The translations under genes were made by a program, and so were the position numbers. A stretch of DNA of 38,780 bases from Flavivirga aquimarina (lineage in GTDB: Bacteria > Bacteroidota > Bacteroidia > Flavobacteriales > Flavobacteriaceae). The stretch spans positions 1-38,780 of the forward strand of contig NZ_JAUOEK010000013.1 of assembly GCF_030540835.1 (NCBI RefSeq), written 5' to 3'. The notes beneath the pieces are model-generated. The model was given only the letters and a program-made list of their open reading frames with translations. It had not been told where the DNA came from and did not search any database. Below are positions 31,064 through 38,780 of the stretch, in pieces; position 1 is the first letter of the stretch; every line of letters begins with the position of its first letter.

Positions 31064-33601
31064 ATGAAATTTAATACATTCTGTATACCCTCTAAAGGTA
31101 TATTAATACCAATATTCCTTTTATGCTTTAACGTATATACCCTTTTTGCGCAGACATCGATTCTGGACAAGGAAATCGCCATAACCTTTGAAAAAGAAAC
31201 CTTAGCCGATGCACTCACCAAATTAGAGCGTATGGCAAATTGCTCCTTTTCCTATGCGCCCAATGCATTAAGTGATAATCGAAAAATAAGTAAAGACTAC
31301 TCTGAGACAACCCTGCGTGAGATATTGAACGAATTACTTGTAGCATACCAGATTTACTACGCCGTTCGTGGTAATACGATTCTTATTCAGACCGACACAA
31401 AAAAAGGTCAGGTTACTGGTAAGACCGGTACCTTTAATGGTGATGTACTTCCCTTTGTTTCTGTTGTATTGAAAGGCACTAGTTTTGGCGCATCATCAGA
31501 TGAAGAGGGAAACTATAGTTTTTATGCACCGGAAGGAGAATATATCATAGTCAGTTCATCGATAGGTTTTGGGGTGGTTGAAAAAGACATCACTATAACC
31601 AAAAATAACATTACCATTATTGATTTTGAACTCGCCCAGACTTCAGAAAATCTGGATGAAGTTATCGTTACGGAAAGTAGGATTCCTGAAAATATTTCAG
31701 AGGTACCCTCGACTGTAATTATAATCTCAGGCAAAACATTGAATCAACAAGCGGCAATAGATGATAATCTACCGGATATTTTATCCTTAACAGTTCCAGG
31801 CCTTTCTCCCAGCGAAGAAAGTCAAAATGCATTTTCTACTAAATTAAGAGGTAGAGATCCATTGATGTTAATTGACGGAATTCCGCAAACCTCTCCTCTA
31901 AGAGATGGATCAAGAGACCTTAGAACAATTTCCACAGGAATTCTGGAAAGAATAGAGGTCATAAACGGAGCAACTGCCACGTACGGTAATGGTGCAACTG
32001 GGGGAGTAATAAATTATATAACCCAGCAACCTTTAAAACAAAATGGGAAGAAATTTAGTATGGATGTGAATGGTAACTTTAATCTTGCCAATACAGATGA
32101 TACTTTTGGTTACTCCATCAGTCCTACTTTTTTTTCAAAAACAAATGGTCTTGATATTATACTATCAGCAAGGTATAAAAAGACTGGAGTGCTAAGATCT
32201 GCCGACAGTGAGGTAATAAGTCCTCTTTATGGCCTTGGCGAAACGCAGTCCTCTAATATTTTTGGAAAAATAGGCTATACCATTGCTAAAGACCACCGTA
32301 TTGAGTTTATGGGAAACTCTTTTTATAGTCGTCAAGACAGTAAGTACATTAACGAAAATGGAGTATTCGGTGAGAAACCAGCTATTGGAATTCTTGGAGA
32401 TTCGGATATTAGGGGAGGAACGCCCAAAAACATAAACCTTTACTTAAAATATTCAGGTACTAATGTTTTTCTCAATACAGACATTAATGCCAATTGGTAT
32501 TATAATGGCTCAGAAAATATATTCGAGGGATACAATAAAATTTTAGCAACAAACCAAGGATTGCGCTTTAATTTTAAAACGGATATTCCTGTAAACCAAT
32601 CATCTCACTTGTCTTTTCTTTATGGCTTGGACCTATTGGAAGATTTTACAGTTCAAGAAAACCTTGACGGTAGTTTGGTAACACCTGAAATAGATTTAAA
32701 GAGTATAGCCCCTTTTGCACAAGCCAAATTAGTGTTAGGTTCGGGAATCGTCTTAAAAGGTGGTATTAGATACGAAAACATGCAGGTGGATATTAGTGAA
32801 CTCCTATTTGAAGGAAACATCATCGATAAAAACTCTTTTGACGATAATGCGCTTGTCTTTAATGCAGGATTGAAATACAATAAATTGAAGACTTTTCAAC
32901 CCTTTGTAAGCTTTTCACAAGGTTTCACTATCGGTGATATTGGTTTAGATCTCAGGAATGGTCTATCCGTTAATGATTTTATTGTAGAACCAGGTATTAC
33001 AAATAATTATGAATTAGGGTTTATGGGAAAAACGGGCATTTTAAAATATGAGGTTGCAGGTTACTACAGTACATCAGAAAAAGGAGTTAGATTTGTTGAG
33101 ACTTCCCCGCAAGTTTATGAATCAAGAATACAGCCTCAAAATATTTATGGTATTGAAGCCATTTTATCTGCCCCGATAACCGAAAAAATCTCTTTAATGG
33201 CTTCTGTAGGTTATGTCGATGGGGAAGAAGATAGTGATAATGACGGAGAATTCGAATCTAAGCTTTACAATGCAATTGTACCCCCTTTAAAACTAACAGG
33301 CACATTGAATTATAGGTTTTCGGCAAAATGGAATGCTCTACTTCAGATTTTTCATGTAGGAAGCAGGGATGTTTTTTCTACAGATGATATAGGCAAATAT
33401 GGTAAAAACCCTATAACGGGATACACTTTAGTTGATTTATTTTCTTCATACAGATTAGATAATATCACATTCAAATTAGGAGTGGACAATCTTTTTAATG
33501 CGGATTATTTCCCTGTAAATTCGGAGATTAGAGGTAGCGGCCCATACTATCAAAAAGGAAGTGGTATGACTTTAAATTTAGGTTTTGTGCTATCAATATA
33601 G
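31064..33601 (+). CDS. TonB-dependent receptor with signalling (STN) and carboxypeptidase-like domains
   Basis: An 845-residue outer-membrane transporter. A signal peptide (about 1-30) is followed by an STN domain (about 35-100), which contacts FecR. A CarboxypepD_reg-like beta domain (about 107-195) and a segment DEVIVTES before the plug follow. The plug covers about 212-320 (LRGRDPLMLIDGIPQ, NGATATYGNGATGGVINYIT), and then the 22-strand barrel runs to the C-terminus (YYQKGSGMTLNLGFVLSI). The layout is that of ferric-siderophore (FecA-like) transducers rather than SusC. The cargo is inferred from the sigma/anti-sigma pair and the PepSY gene. Confidence 0.93.
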   Translation: MKFNTFCIPSKGILIPIFLLCFNVYTLFAQTSILDKEIAITFEKETLADALTKLERMANCSFSYAPNALSDNRKISKDYSETTLREILNELLVAYQIYYAVRGNTILIQTDTKKGQVTGKTGTFNGDVLPFVSVVLKGTSFGASSDEEGNYSFYAPEGEYIIVSSSIGFGVVEKDITITKNNITIIDFELAQTSENLDEVIVTESRIPENISEVPSTVIIISGKTLNQQAAIDDNLPDILSLTVPGLSPSEESQNAFSTKLRGRDPLMLIDGIPQTSPLRDGSRDLRTISTGILERIEVINGATATYGNGATGGVINYITQQPLKQNGKKFSMDVNGNFNLANTDDTFGYSISPTFFSKTNGLDIILSARYKKTGVLRSADSEVISPLYGLGETQSSNIFGKIGYTIAKDHRIEFMGNSFYSRQDSKYINENGVFGEKPAIGILGDSDIRGGTPKNINLYLKYSGTNVFLNTDINANWYYNGSENIFEGYNKILATNQGLRFNFKTDIPVNQSSHLSFLYGLDLLEDFTVQENLDGSLVTPEIDLKSIAPFAQAKLVLGSGIVLKGGIRYENMQVDISELLFEGNIIDKNSFDDNALVFNAGLKYNKLKTFQPFVSFSQGFTIGDIGLDLRNGLSVNDFIVEPGITNNYELGFMGKTGILKYEVAGYYSTSEKGVRFVETSPQVYESRIQPQNIYGIEAILSAPITEKISLMASVGYVDGEEDSDNDGEFESKLYNAIVPPLKLTGTLNYRFSAKWNALLQIFHVGSRDVFSTDDIGKYGKNPITGYTLVDLFSSYRLDNITFKLGVDNLFNADYFPVNSEIRGSGPYYQKGSGMTLNLGFVLSI

Positions 33602-33617
33602 AGCTTGTACCCAATTC

Positions 33618-33651
33618 AGTAGAAAGAAACGATTAATCGTTTCTTTCTACT
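33618..33651. terminator. 34-bp perfect palindrome between receptor and PepSY genes
   Basis: Perfect palindrome centred between 33634 and 33635, each arm of 17 bases (left arm AGTAGAAAGAAACGATT), followed by TTTT on the plus strand. It ends nine bases before the ATG at 33661. It could act as a partial terminator, a processing site or a dyad operator. Confidence 0.6.
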
Positions 33652-33660
33652 TTTAAAACT

Positions 33661-34731
33661 ATGAATACCAAAAAATATTTAAGGAAAATTCATTTATGGC
33701 TGGGGTTAACAGCTGGCCTCATTGCCTCTTTTTCTGGTATTACAGGGGCTTTGTATGTTTGGCAACCTGAATTATCTGGCTTATTAGCACCAGAAGTTTT
33801 AAAGATTTCTAATGCAAATGCAACTACCTATAAAGACCATCTTAAAACGGCTAAAAACCTTGAAAAAATTCATAGAGATTCATTAGCGGCCATCAGATTT
33901 CCTGAAAGAGAAAGAGAAACTATTCAGGTTGATTTCATTAACGGAGATTGTTATTATTATCACCCTAGTAGTGGTGAATACTTAGGAAAAAACCCTTCAA
34001 CAATTACTTTTTTTAATACCCTTTTACAATTACATAGAAATTTATGTATAGGTGCCATAGGGTCATATATTATAGGAACATCTTCTTTATTTTTTTGTTT
34101 CTTAATACTCGGAAGTGGCTTCTATTTATGGTCTACCATATACCAAAAGCGATGGCGAAAAGGGCTTTCATTTAAGAAAAGTACTAATTCTAAAGTTCTT
34201 AATTTTAGTCTGCATAAGTTAATTGGTATATATGGATTGCTTCCTTTATTTATTATTGCTATCACAGGAGGGTATTTTACATACTATTCCGGATACAATG
34301 ATGTATTAAATATAATTCCCACTTTTAAAATCAAAAGCGAAACTTCATTGATCTTACCTAAAATCGGAGCACCATTTAATTTTGATAAAACGGCAATAGA
34401 TTTATATCCACATTATAAGATTATAACAATAAGTTACCCTTTGGGTACTGCATCTAACCATAGATTTCGTTTTATAAATTTAACAACAATTCAAAGTGGT
34501 TTAAGAAAACCTACTGAAATTTTCACTACGTCTGATAAAGTTGTTACAAAGGTCAAATCATATGAAACCTATAGTAAAACAGAAAAATTAACCGCTCAAA
34601 TGTACCCAATTCATATTGGTGAATCATTTGGGTTTATAAATCGGATTCTAGTTTTTTTGTGTGGACTTCTTCCAGCGGCACTCTATATTACTGGGTTACG
34701 TTTTTTTCTTTTTCGTAAAAAATTGATATAA
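33661..34731 (+). CDS. PepSY-associated transmembrane protein (siderophore reductase-like)
   Basis: A 356-residue inner-membrane protein with four main helices (about 11-32, 130-155, 185-210, 330-350). Helix-borne histidines (HLWLGLTAGL, LHRNLCIG, SLHKLIGIYG) are typical of haem-binding PepSY-TM proteins. A periplasmic PepSY part lies between helices 1 and 2. Related proteins in Gram-negatives reduce iron of ferri-siderophores in the periplasm. The position behind the receptor supports that role here. A 34-bp palindrome stands just before the start codon. Confidence 0.88.
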   Translation: MNTKKYLRKIHLWLGLTAGLIASFSGITGALYVWQPELSGLLAPEVLKISNANATTYKDHLKTAKNLEKIHRDSLAAIRFPERERETIQVDFINGDCYYYHPSSGEYLGKNPSTITFFNTLLQLHRNLCIGAIGSYIIGTSSLFFCFLILGSGFYLWSTIYQKRWRKGLSFKKSTNSKVLNFSLHKLIGIYGLLPLFIIAITGGYFTYYSGYNDVLNIIPTFKIKSETSLILPKIGAPFNFDKTAIDLYPHYKIITISYPLGTASNHRFRFINLTTIQSGLRKPTEIFTTSDKVVTKVKSYETYSKTEKLTAQMYPIHIGESFGFINRILVFLCGLLPAALYITGLRFFLFRKKLI

Positions 34732-35144
34732 AATGCAAGCTGTTGGTTGACGTAAAAATTAGCGCTATAATTTTTTGACAATTTTAATCCCCTGGTTTTG
34801 GTGATATCCTAATCACTTTATTAGTATTTATCTAAATTTCAGAAATTATTTATTATCTGTTTAAGTCTTGGGTATGGATATTCAAAATCTTTATTCGCTA
34901 CCGATGACAATTCAAATGACCGCAGAACTTTGACTATTGCTCCATATATAAGAGGATACTTAGTATTCATTTATAAAATAGTAAGCTCCCTTGGAAGCTA
35001 TTTAGCTAAAACACATAAAACAATGAGCCGATTAACAAAATTAATCGGCTCATTATTAAAAAACTTCTTTGATATTTTCCTTTAAATGGCTACAGATTGA
35101 TCCACGCTCATAAAATAGGAATTCTCTTTTTAAGGTTAAGATTA
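34732..35144. other. 413 bp gap, no gene seen
   Basis: Between the convergent PepSY and DUF4861 genes. It holds the terminator at 35022-35054. The rest (34732-35021) is low-complexity A/T-rich DNA. One frame from about 34870 to 35085 is open without a good start and shows no family motif, so I do not call it. Confidence 0.6.
35022..35054. terminator. 14-bp-stem hairpin terminator, DUF4861 unit
   Basis: AATGAGCCGATTAA (35022-35035) pairs perfectly with TTAATCGGCTCATT (35041-35054) around CAAAA. On the minus strand it is followed by GTTTTATG, so it most likely ends the uronate unit. It may also block read-through from the PepSY gene. Confidence 0.8.
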
Positions 35145-36320
35145 CTATGATTTCAGTTTAACAGTCAATGGATTTTTTATTTTTTTAGATACTGTATTTA
35201 AATAGGCTTCCCATTCTTGTTTATTATTAAACTGACCACTTTCTTTCCATCCAAATCCTGCATAATAAATTACTTTCCCATTAACAACTTTAAGATTTGC
35301 ATAAGCATTACTCAAATCTGTTTGTTCTGTATCATAGGTTTCGTAGTTCACAAAATAATCTACAGGAGCTATAATGGCTGTTCCAAGCTCTGAATCTGCA
35401 TGTGGTTGCCAATAACTTACCCAACCGGCTTTTTCATTTCCTGAAACTTCTCCATCTTTTTCATGAAGTGTTAAACCTGTAGAAATTGAGTCGGTGCCAC
35501 CTATTGAAACTTCAAATTTTGATAGGTTACTTCCTAAATCCAAACTAACAATTTTAGATTCTGTTATTTTATTACCATGAGCATCCCAATCGGCATATTT
35601 CAAGTAAAAGCTGGTTCTAATAGGACCTGTTGTTATAGTTCTCCATTCAATATAATTCTTAGAAAAATAATAAGTACTATCTTTTTTAACGGCCAAACCT
35701 CCTACTCCTCTGCTTATACCCACATGGAAATTATCAAGTCCTTCTGGGCTGGGTTCATGATAGGCTCCTGGTTTTTCTGTGTTTTTCTTATACCAATTAT
35801 TAATAATTGGATATTCTACTTTTTTTAACCAAGCATCTACTCCACTGGATAGGGTACCTCCTGAAACATTGTCTTCAACCATTTTTTGAGCTGTGGGTCC
35901 ATAAACTCTAAAGGCTACCTTATTATTTTCCCAGGTGTAATCATCTGTACGTTCTGGCACAAATCGTGAATAACAATACTCTGGAGCTTCAGGTTCTTCT
36001 TCTGCCGTAACGGTAACCACTTCATACTCTTTTTCTGTATTTGCAGGTACTTGAGGCTGAAATAATATGTCATCCATAACACCATCACCATCATTATCTA
36101 CAGTTTGAGTTACTTCCAGTTGTCCTGTTTTTATGTCTTTAATTCCAATTGCAGATAAATCATCTACTTTTAAAACATCTTTTGTTAGAACAACAGTTTC
36201 AAAAGACCTTTCGATATTTAAATCGTTTTTAATAATAAAAATCTTTTTTTCTTCTTTCTCCTTACAAGATTGAATTAACAATATTGCAGCTAATGCAGTA
36301 ATGGTTTTAAGTGCATTCAT
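35145..36320 (-). CDS. DUF4861-domain lipoprotein, uronate locus
   Basis: A 391-residue protein with a lipoprotein signal (ALAAILLIQSC, Cys19) followed by a charged linker (KEKEEKK). The DUF4861 domain fills most of the mature part, e.g. FVPERTDDYTWENNKVAFRVYG (about 123-144) and YHEPSPEGLDNFHVGISRGVGGLAVKKD. The family is found in polysaccharide-utilisation loci for alginate, pectin and ulvan; its reaction is not established to my knowledge. It is the last gene of the minus-strand unit and lies 21 bp after kduD. Probably attached to the outer or inner membrane, facing the periplasm. Confidence 0.88.
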   Translation of the reverse strand: MNALKTITALAAILLIQSCKEKEEKKIFIIKNDLNIERSFETVVLTKDVLKVDDLSAIGIKDIKTGQLEVTQTVDNDGDGVMDDILFQPQVPANTEKEYEVVTVTAEEEPEAPEYCYSRFVPERTDDYTWENNKVAFRVYGPTAQKMVEDNVSGGTLSSGVDAWLKKVEYPIINNWYKKNTEKPGAYHEPSPEGLDNFHVGISRGVGGLAVKKDSTYYFSKNYIEWRTITTGPIRTSFYLKYADWDAHGNKITESKIVSLDLGSNLSKFEVSIGGTDSISTGLTLHEKDGEVSGNEKAGWVSYWQPHADSELGTAIIAPVDYFVNYETYDTEQTDLSNAYANLKVVNGKVIYYAGFGWKESGQFNNKQEWEAYLNTVSKKIKNPLTVKLKS

Positions 36321-36341
36321 AGTTACTATTTTATATTAATA

Positions 36342-37133
36342 CTATTCGTTTGATGGTTTCCCTATGGTTGCCAAAATACCGCCATCTACATAGATGATTT
36401 GACCGTTAACAAAATTACTTGCCTTTGAACTTAAAAATATGGCTGCTCCTTGTAAATCGTCAGGGTCTCCCCATCTTCCTGCTGGAGTTCTGCCAATTAT
36501 GAATTCATTAAATGGATGTCCATCAACACGAATAGGTGCAGTTTGGCTGGTTGCAAAATACCCGGGTCCAATGCCATTAACCTGAATATTAAACTTGGCC
36601 CATTCTGTTGCCATGTTTCTGGTTAACATTTTTAAACCGCCTTTTGCTGCTGCATAGGCTCCTACAGTATTACGTCCTAATTCGCTCATCATAGAGCATA
36701 TATTAATAATCTTGCCTTCTTTTCTTTCTTTCATACCTTTTACCACATGCTTAGACACGATAAAAGGGCTTACCAAATCTACTTTAAGCACTTGTTCAAA
36801 GTCTGAAACCTCCATATCTTCTAAAGGGGTTCTTTTTATTATTCCAGCATTATTCACAAGAATATCTATAACACCTACTTCTTTTTCAATTTTAGCGATA
36901 TTTTCTATAACTAGAGATTCGTTGGTTACATCAAAAAGGTATCCGTAAGTTTTTAAACCTAAGGCTTTATATTCGGCAACCGATTTATTTAATTTCTCTT
37001 GAGAAGACGCTCCATTTATGACTAATGTTGCTCCCGCTTTTCCTAATCCTATGGCCATGGCTTGTCCTAAGCCATGTGTTCCCCCGGTAATTAATGCTGT
37101 TTTCCCTGTTAGATCAAATAAGTTTGTAGACAT
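36342..37133 (-). CDS. kduD: 2-dehydro-3-deoxy-D-gluconate 5-dehydrogenase (SDR family)
   Basis: A 263-residue cytosolic short-chain dehydrogenase. The cofactor loop is TGGTHGLG (Thr16-Gly23), with NNAG at 94-97. The catalytic triad is Ser147, Tyr160 and Lys164 (SMMSELGRNTVGAYAAAKGG), and the C-terminus has the FVNGQIIYVDGG motif. It interconverts 2,5-diketo-3-deoxygluconate (DKII) and 2-keto-3-deoxygluconate in breakdown of unsaturated uronates. SDR specificity is assigned from the adjacent kduI gene (5 bp apart). Confidence 0.92.
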   Translation of the reverse strand: MSTNLFDLTGKTALITGGTHGLGQAMAIGLGKAGATLVINGASSQEKLNKSVAEYKALGLKTYGYLFDVTNESLVIENIAKIEKEVGVIDILVNNAGIIKRTPLEDMEVSDFEQVLKVDLVSPFIVSKHVVKGMKERKEGKIINICSMMSELGRNTVGAYAAAKGGLKMLTRNMATEWAKFNIQVNGIGPGYFATSQTAPIRVDGHPFNEFIIGRTPAGRWGDPDDLQGAAIFLSSKASNFVNGQIIYVDGGILATIGKPSNE

Positions 37134-37138
37134 ATTTT

Positions 37139-37981
37139 TTATCTTAATTCGTTTATTTTACAAACATCCATATCTCCATAATCTAAGTTTTCACCAGCCA
37201 TACCCCATATAAAGGTATAATCGCTTGTTCCTGATCCTGAATGTATAGACCACGGTGGCGATATTACCGCTTCTTTATTTCCAATCCATATATGTCTTGT
37301 TTCTTGGGGCTCTCCCATAAAATGGCAAACTGCTTGATCTTCGGGCACATCAAAATAAAAATACACTTCCATTCTTCTATCGTGTACATGTGCTGGCATG
37401 GTATTCCATGAGCTACCTGATTTTAGCGTAGTCATACCCATTTGCAGCTGACAAACATCTACAACACTATTTACAATGTATTTTCTAAGTGTACGAGCGT
37501 TAGCAGTTTCGGGAGCTCCTAATTCGATAACTTCTACATCATCTGTTCCTATTTTTTTAATAGGATACGCTTTATGCGCTGGTGTTGAGTTTAAATAAAA
37601 TTGTGCGGGACTACTTCCCGAGTTACTTGAAAACACAACATTTTTATTTCCTTGTCCTACATATAATGCTTCTTTGTTATTTAAAACATAATCTGTTCCA
37701 TCAACTGTTACCGTTCCTGTATCTCCTATGTTAATAATTCCAAGCTCTCTTCTTTCTAAAAAATATTCAGCTTTTAATGGATCAATAGTCGATAGTTCAA
37801 CACTTTTTTCGACTGGTACGACTCCTCCGGTTATGAATCTATCATAATGTGAATACACTAAATTTAATGTATCTGGTTCTAATAAATTTTGAATTAAAAA
37901 TTCTTTTCTTAGTTCTGAAGTATCGTACTTTTTTACTGCTCCTGGGCCAGAAGCATAACGTGATTCGTAATTAATATTCAT
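37139..37981 (-). CDS. kduI: 5-dehydro-4-deoxy-D-glucuronate isomerase
   Basis: A 280-residue cupin-fold, zinc-dependent isomerase that converts DKI (from unsaturated uronates) to DKII. Zinc ligands are His198, His200, Glu205 (PAHVHDRRMEVYFYF) and His247 (PPWSIHSGSG), matching the E. coli enzyme. The N-terminal cupin has the GIINIGDTGTVTVDG strand. Length is exactly that of the family. It lies between the TRAP permease and kduD, so uptake and catabolism share one transcript. Confidence 0.96.
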   Translation of the reverse strand: MNINYESRYASGPGAVKKYDTSELRKEFLIQNLLEPDTLNLVYSHYDRFITGGVVPVEKSVELSTIDPLKAEYFLERRELGIINIGDTGTVTVDGTDYVLNNKEALYVGQGNKNVVFSSNSGSSPAQFYLNSTPAHKAYPIKKIGTDDVEVIELGAPETANARTLRKYIVNSVVDVCQLQMGMTTLKSGSSWNTMPAHVHDRRMEVYFYFDVPEDQAVCHFMGEPQETRHIWIGNKEAVISPPWSIHSGSGTSDYTFIWGMAGENLDYGDMDVCKINELR

Positions 37982-38050
37982 TTTTAGGTATTTGTTTATA
38001 TTTGATTTGTTTATATATTATTGACTCTTTTCTTTTACCAACTCTCCATT

Positions 38051-38780
38051 TTACAATCCAAACAGTTTAGGTAAAAACATGGATATTTGTGGGATGTAAA
38101 GTACTAATAACAGTACTATGATCATTATTGCCAAAAACGGTAGTAAAGGTTTTATTACTTGTGATACGGATATCTTTGCCACGCCACTTCCTACAAAGAG
38201 GATCGTTCCTACTGGTGGGGTACACAATCCTATACAAAGGTTTAGTACCATAACTATCCCAAAGTGTACTGGCTCCATACCCAAGGCCACCACTACGGGT
38301 AGGAAGATGGGGGTGAATATCAGTACGGCTGGGGTAATATCCATAAAGGTGCCTATAACCAGCAACACGATATTGATCACTAAAAAGATCACAAATTTAT
38401 TACTGAACTGTTCTAACAGGAAACTGCTCATCAGTTCTGGGATGCTCTCAAAGGAGAACAGCCACGACATGGCCATTGAGGTGCATATTAAAAACATCAC
38501 CACGGCTGTTGTCTTGGCACTGGTCAACAGTACATCTGGAAAGTCCTTTGTACTGATGTCTCCGTATATCAGGGCCAGTATGGCTGCGTACAGTACGGCT
38601 ATCACTGAGGCTTCGGTCGCTGTAAAGATGCCGGCTACAATACCGCCTACTACGATCACTAATAACAGTAAACTGAAAAAGGCTTTTCTAAAGTGTGTCC
38701 AGATCTCTTTTAGGGTCGATCGTTTTTCTTTTGAGAACTTTCTCTTTATGGCCACATAGGCGATGTACCCCATAAGGGCC
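38051..38780 (-). CDS. TRAP transporter large permease subunit (DctM), partial
   Basis: The C-terminal 240 or more residues of a membrane permease; the 5' part lies beyond the right edge. Visible features are GIVAGIFTATEASVIAVLYAAILALIYGD, MDITPAVLIFTPIFLPVVVALGMEPVHFGIVMVLNLCIGLCTPPVGTILFVG (the most conserved part of DctM) and six or so helices. With periplasmic and small subunits it would import acidic sugars using the sodium gradient. Base composition is clearly richer in G+C (about 45-55% in several lines) than in the neighbouring genes. Located upstream of kduI in the same unit. Confidence 0.93.
   Translation of the reverse strand, partial: ALMGYIAYVAIKRKFSKEKRSTLKEIWTHFRKAFFSLLLLVIVVGGIVAGIFTATEASVIAVLYAAILALIYGDISTKDFPDVLLTSAKTTAVVMFLICTSMAMSWLFSFESIPELMSSFLLEQFSNKFVIFLVINIVLLVIGTFMDITPAVLIFTPIFLPVVVALGMEPVHFGIVMVLNLCIGLCTPPVGTILFVGSGVAKISVSQVIKPLLPFLAIMIIVLLLVLYIPQISMFLPKLFGL

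Noticed and set aside
34893-34905. TTCGCTAC resembling the 3' end of tRNA-Met, as an attachment site
   Set aside because: Only seven to eight matching bases and no integrase; expected by chance.
34870-35085. Open stretch in the gap before the DUF4861 gene
   Set aside because: No good start codon, no family motif, and it runs through the terminator hairpin.
38118-38759. 213-codon plus-strand open frame opposite the TRAP permease
   Set aside because: The minus frame encodes a clear DctM protein; the opposite frame is a shadow helped by the higher G+C content.

Overview
The window is a piece of chromosome from a marine-type member of the Flavobacteriaceae (Bacteroidota). The evidence is a low-GC sequence, protein families typical of that group (fused CcsBA, DUF4290, DUF2911, DUF4974-type FecR, a Cys-to-Asp MurA), no Shine-Dalgarno sites, several TTG starts, and promoters of the flavobacterial type TTG-N19-TAnnTTTG. 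Species cannot be named from the sequence.

Left part (1-16.9 kb): mostly core genes. They are a HAD phosphatase, the cytochrome c assembly protein CcsBA with a tiny basic protein behind it, a group III truncated haemoglobin, a DUF2520-KdsC-membrane protein-UbiA-Maf run, a lipoprotein, and a small MscS-like channel. Next comes a tight four-gene unit: exported PIG-L deacetylase, a 36-residue membrane microprotein, an SSS symporter and a Gfo/Idh/MocA oxidoreductase. The gaps here are full of dispersed repeats: a GACGC-type 25-mer, GAACACT heptamer arrays and hairpin elements.

Middle (17-27.2 kb): aquaporin, two small proteins, the DUF493-DUF4290-murA unit on the minus strand, an AAA ATPase-recQ-fmt unit, HU, YqgE, a class IV aminotransferase, a START-like protein, and tRNA-Met with a clear promoter and terminator.

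Accessory segment (27.2-34.8 kb): directly after tRNA-Met lie two near-identical ~213 bp elements with 29 bp terminal inverted repeats that are themselves hairpins. They bracket a 5'-truncated ORF and two diverged tandem copies of a ~540 bp unit. Each copy encodes a small membrane protein with a lysine-rich tail. This is the most novel part of the window. After it comes a FecI-FecR-TonB receptor-PepSY locus, which looks like a surface-signalled ferric-siderophore (or other iron-chelate) uptake system.

Right end (35.1-38.8 kb, all minus strand): a uronate utilisation unit. It holds the large permease of a TRAP transporter (cut by the window edge), KduI, KduD and a DUF4861 lipoprotein, and fits import and catabolism of unsaturated uronates released by polysaccharide lyases (alginate, pectin or ulvan type).
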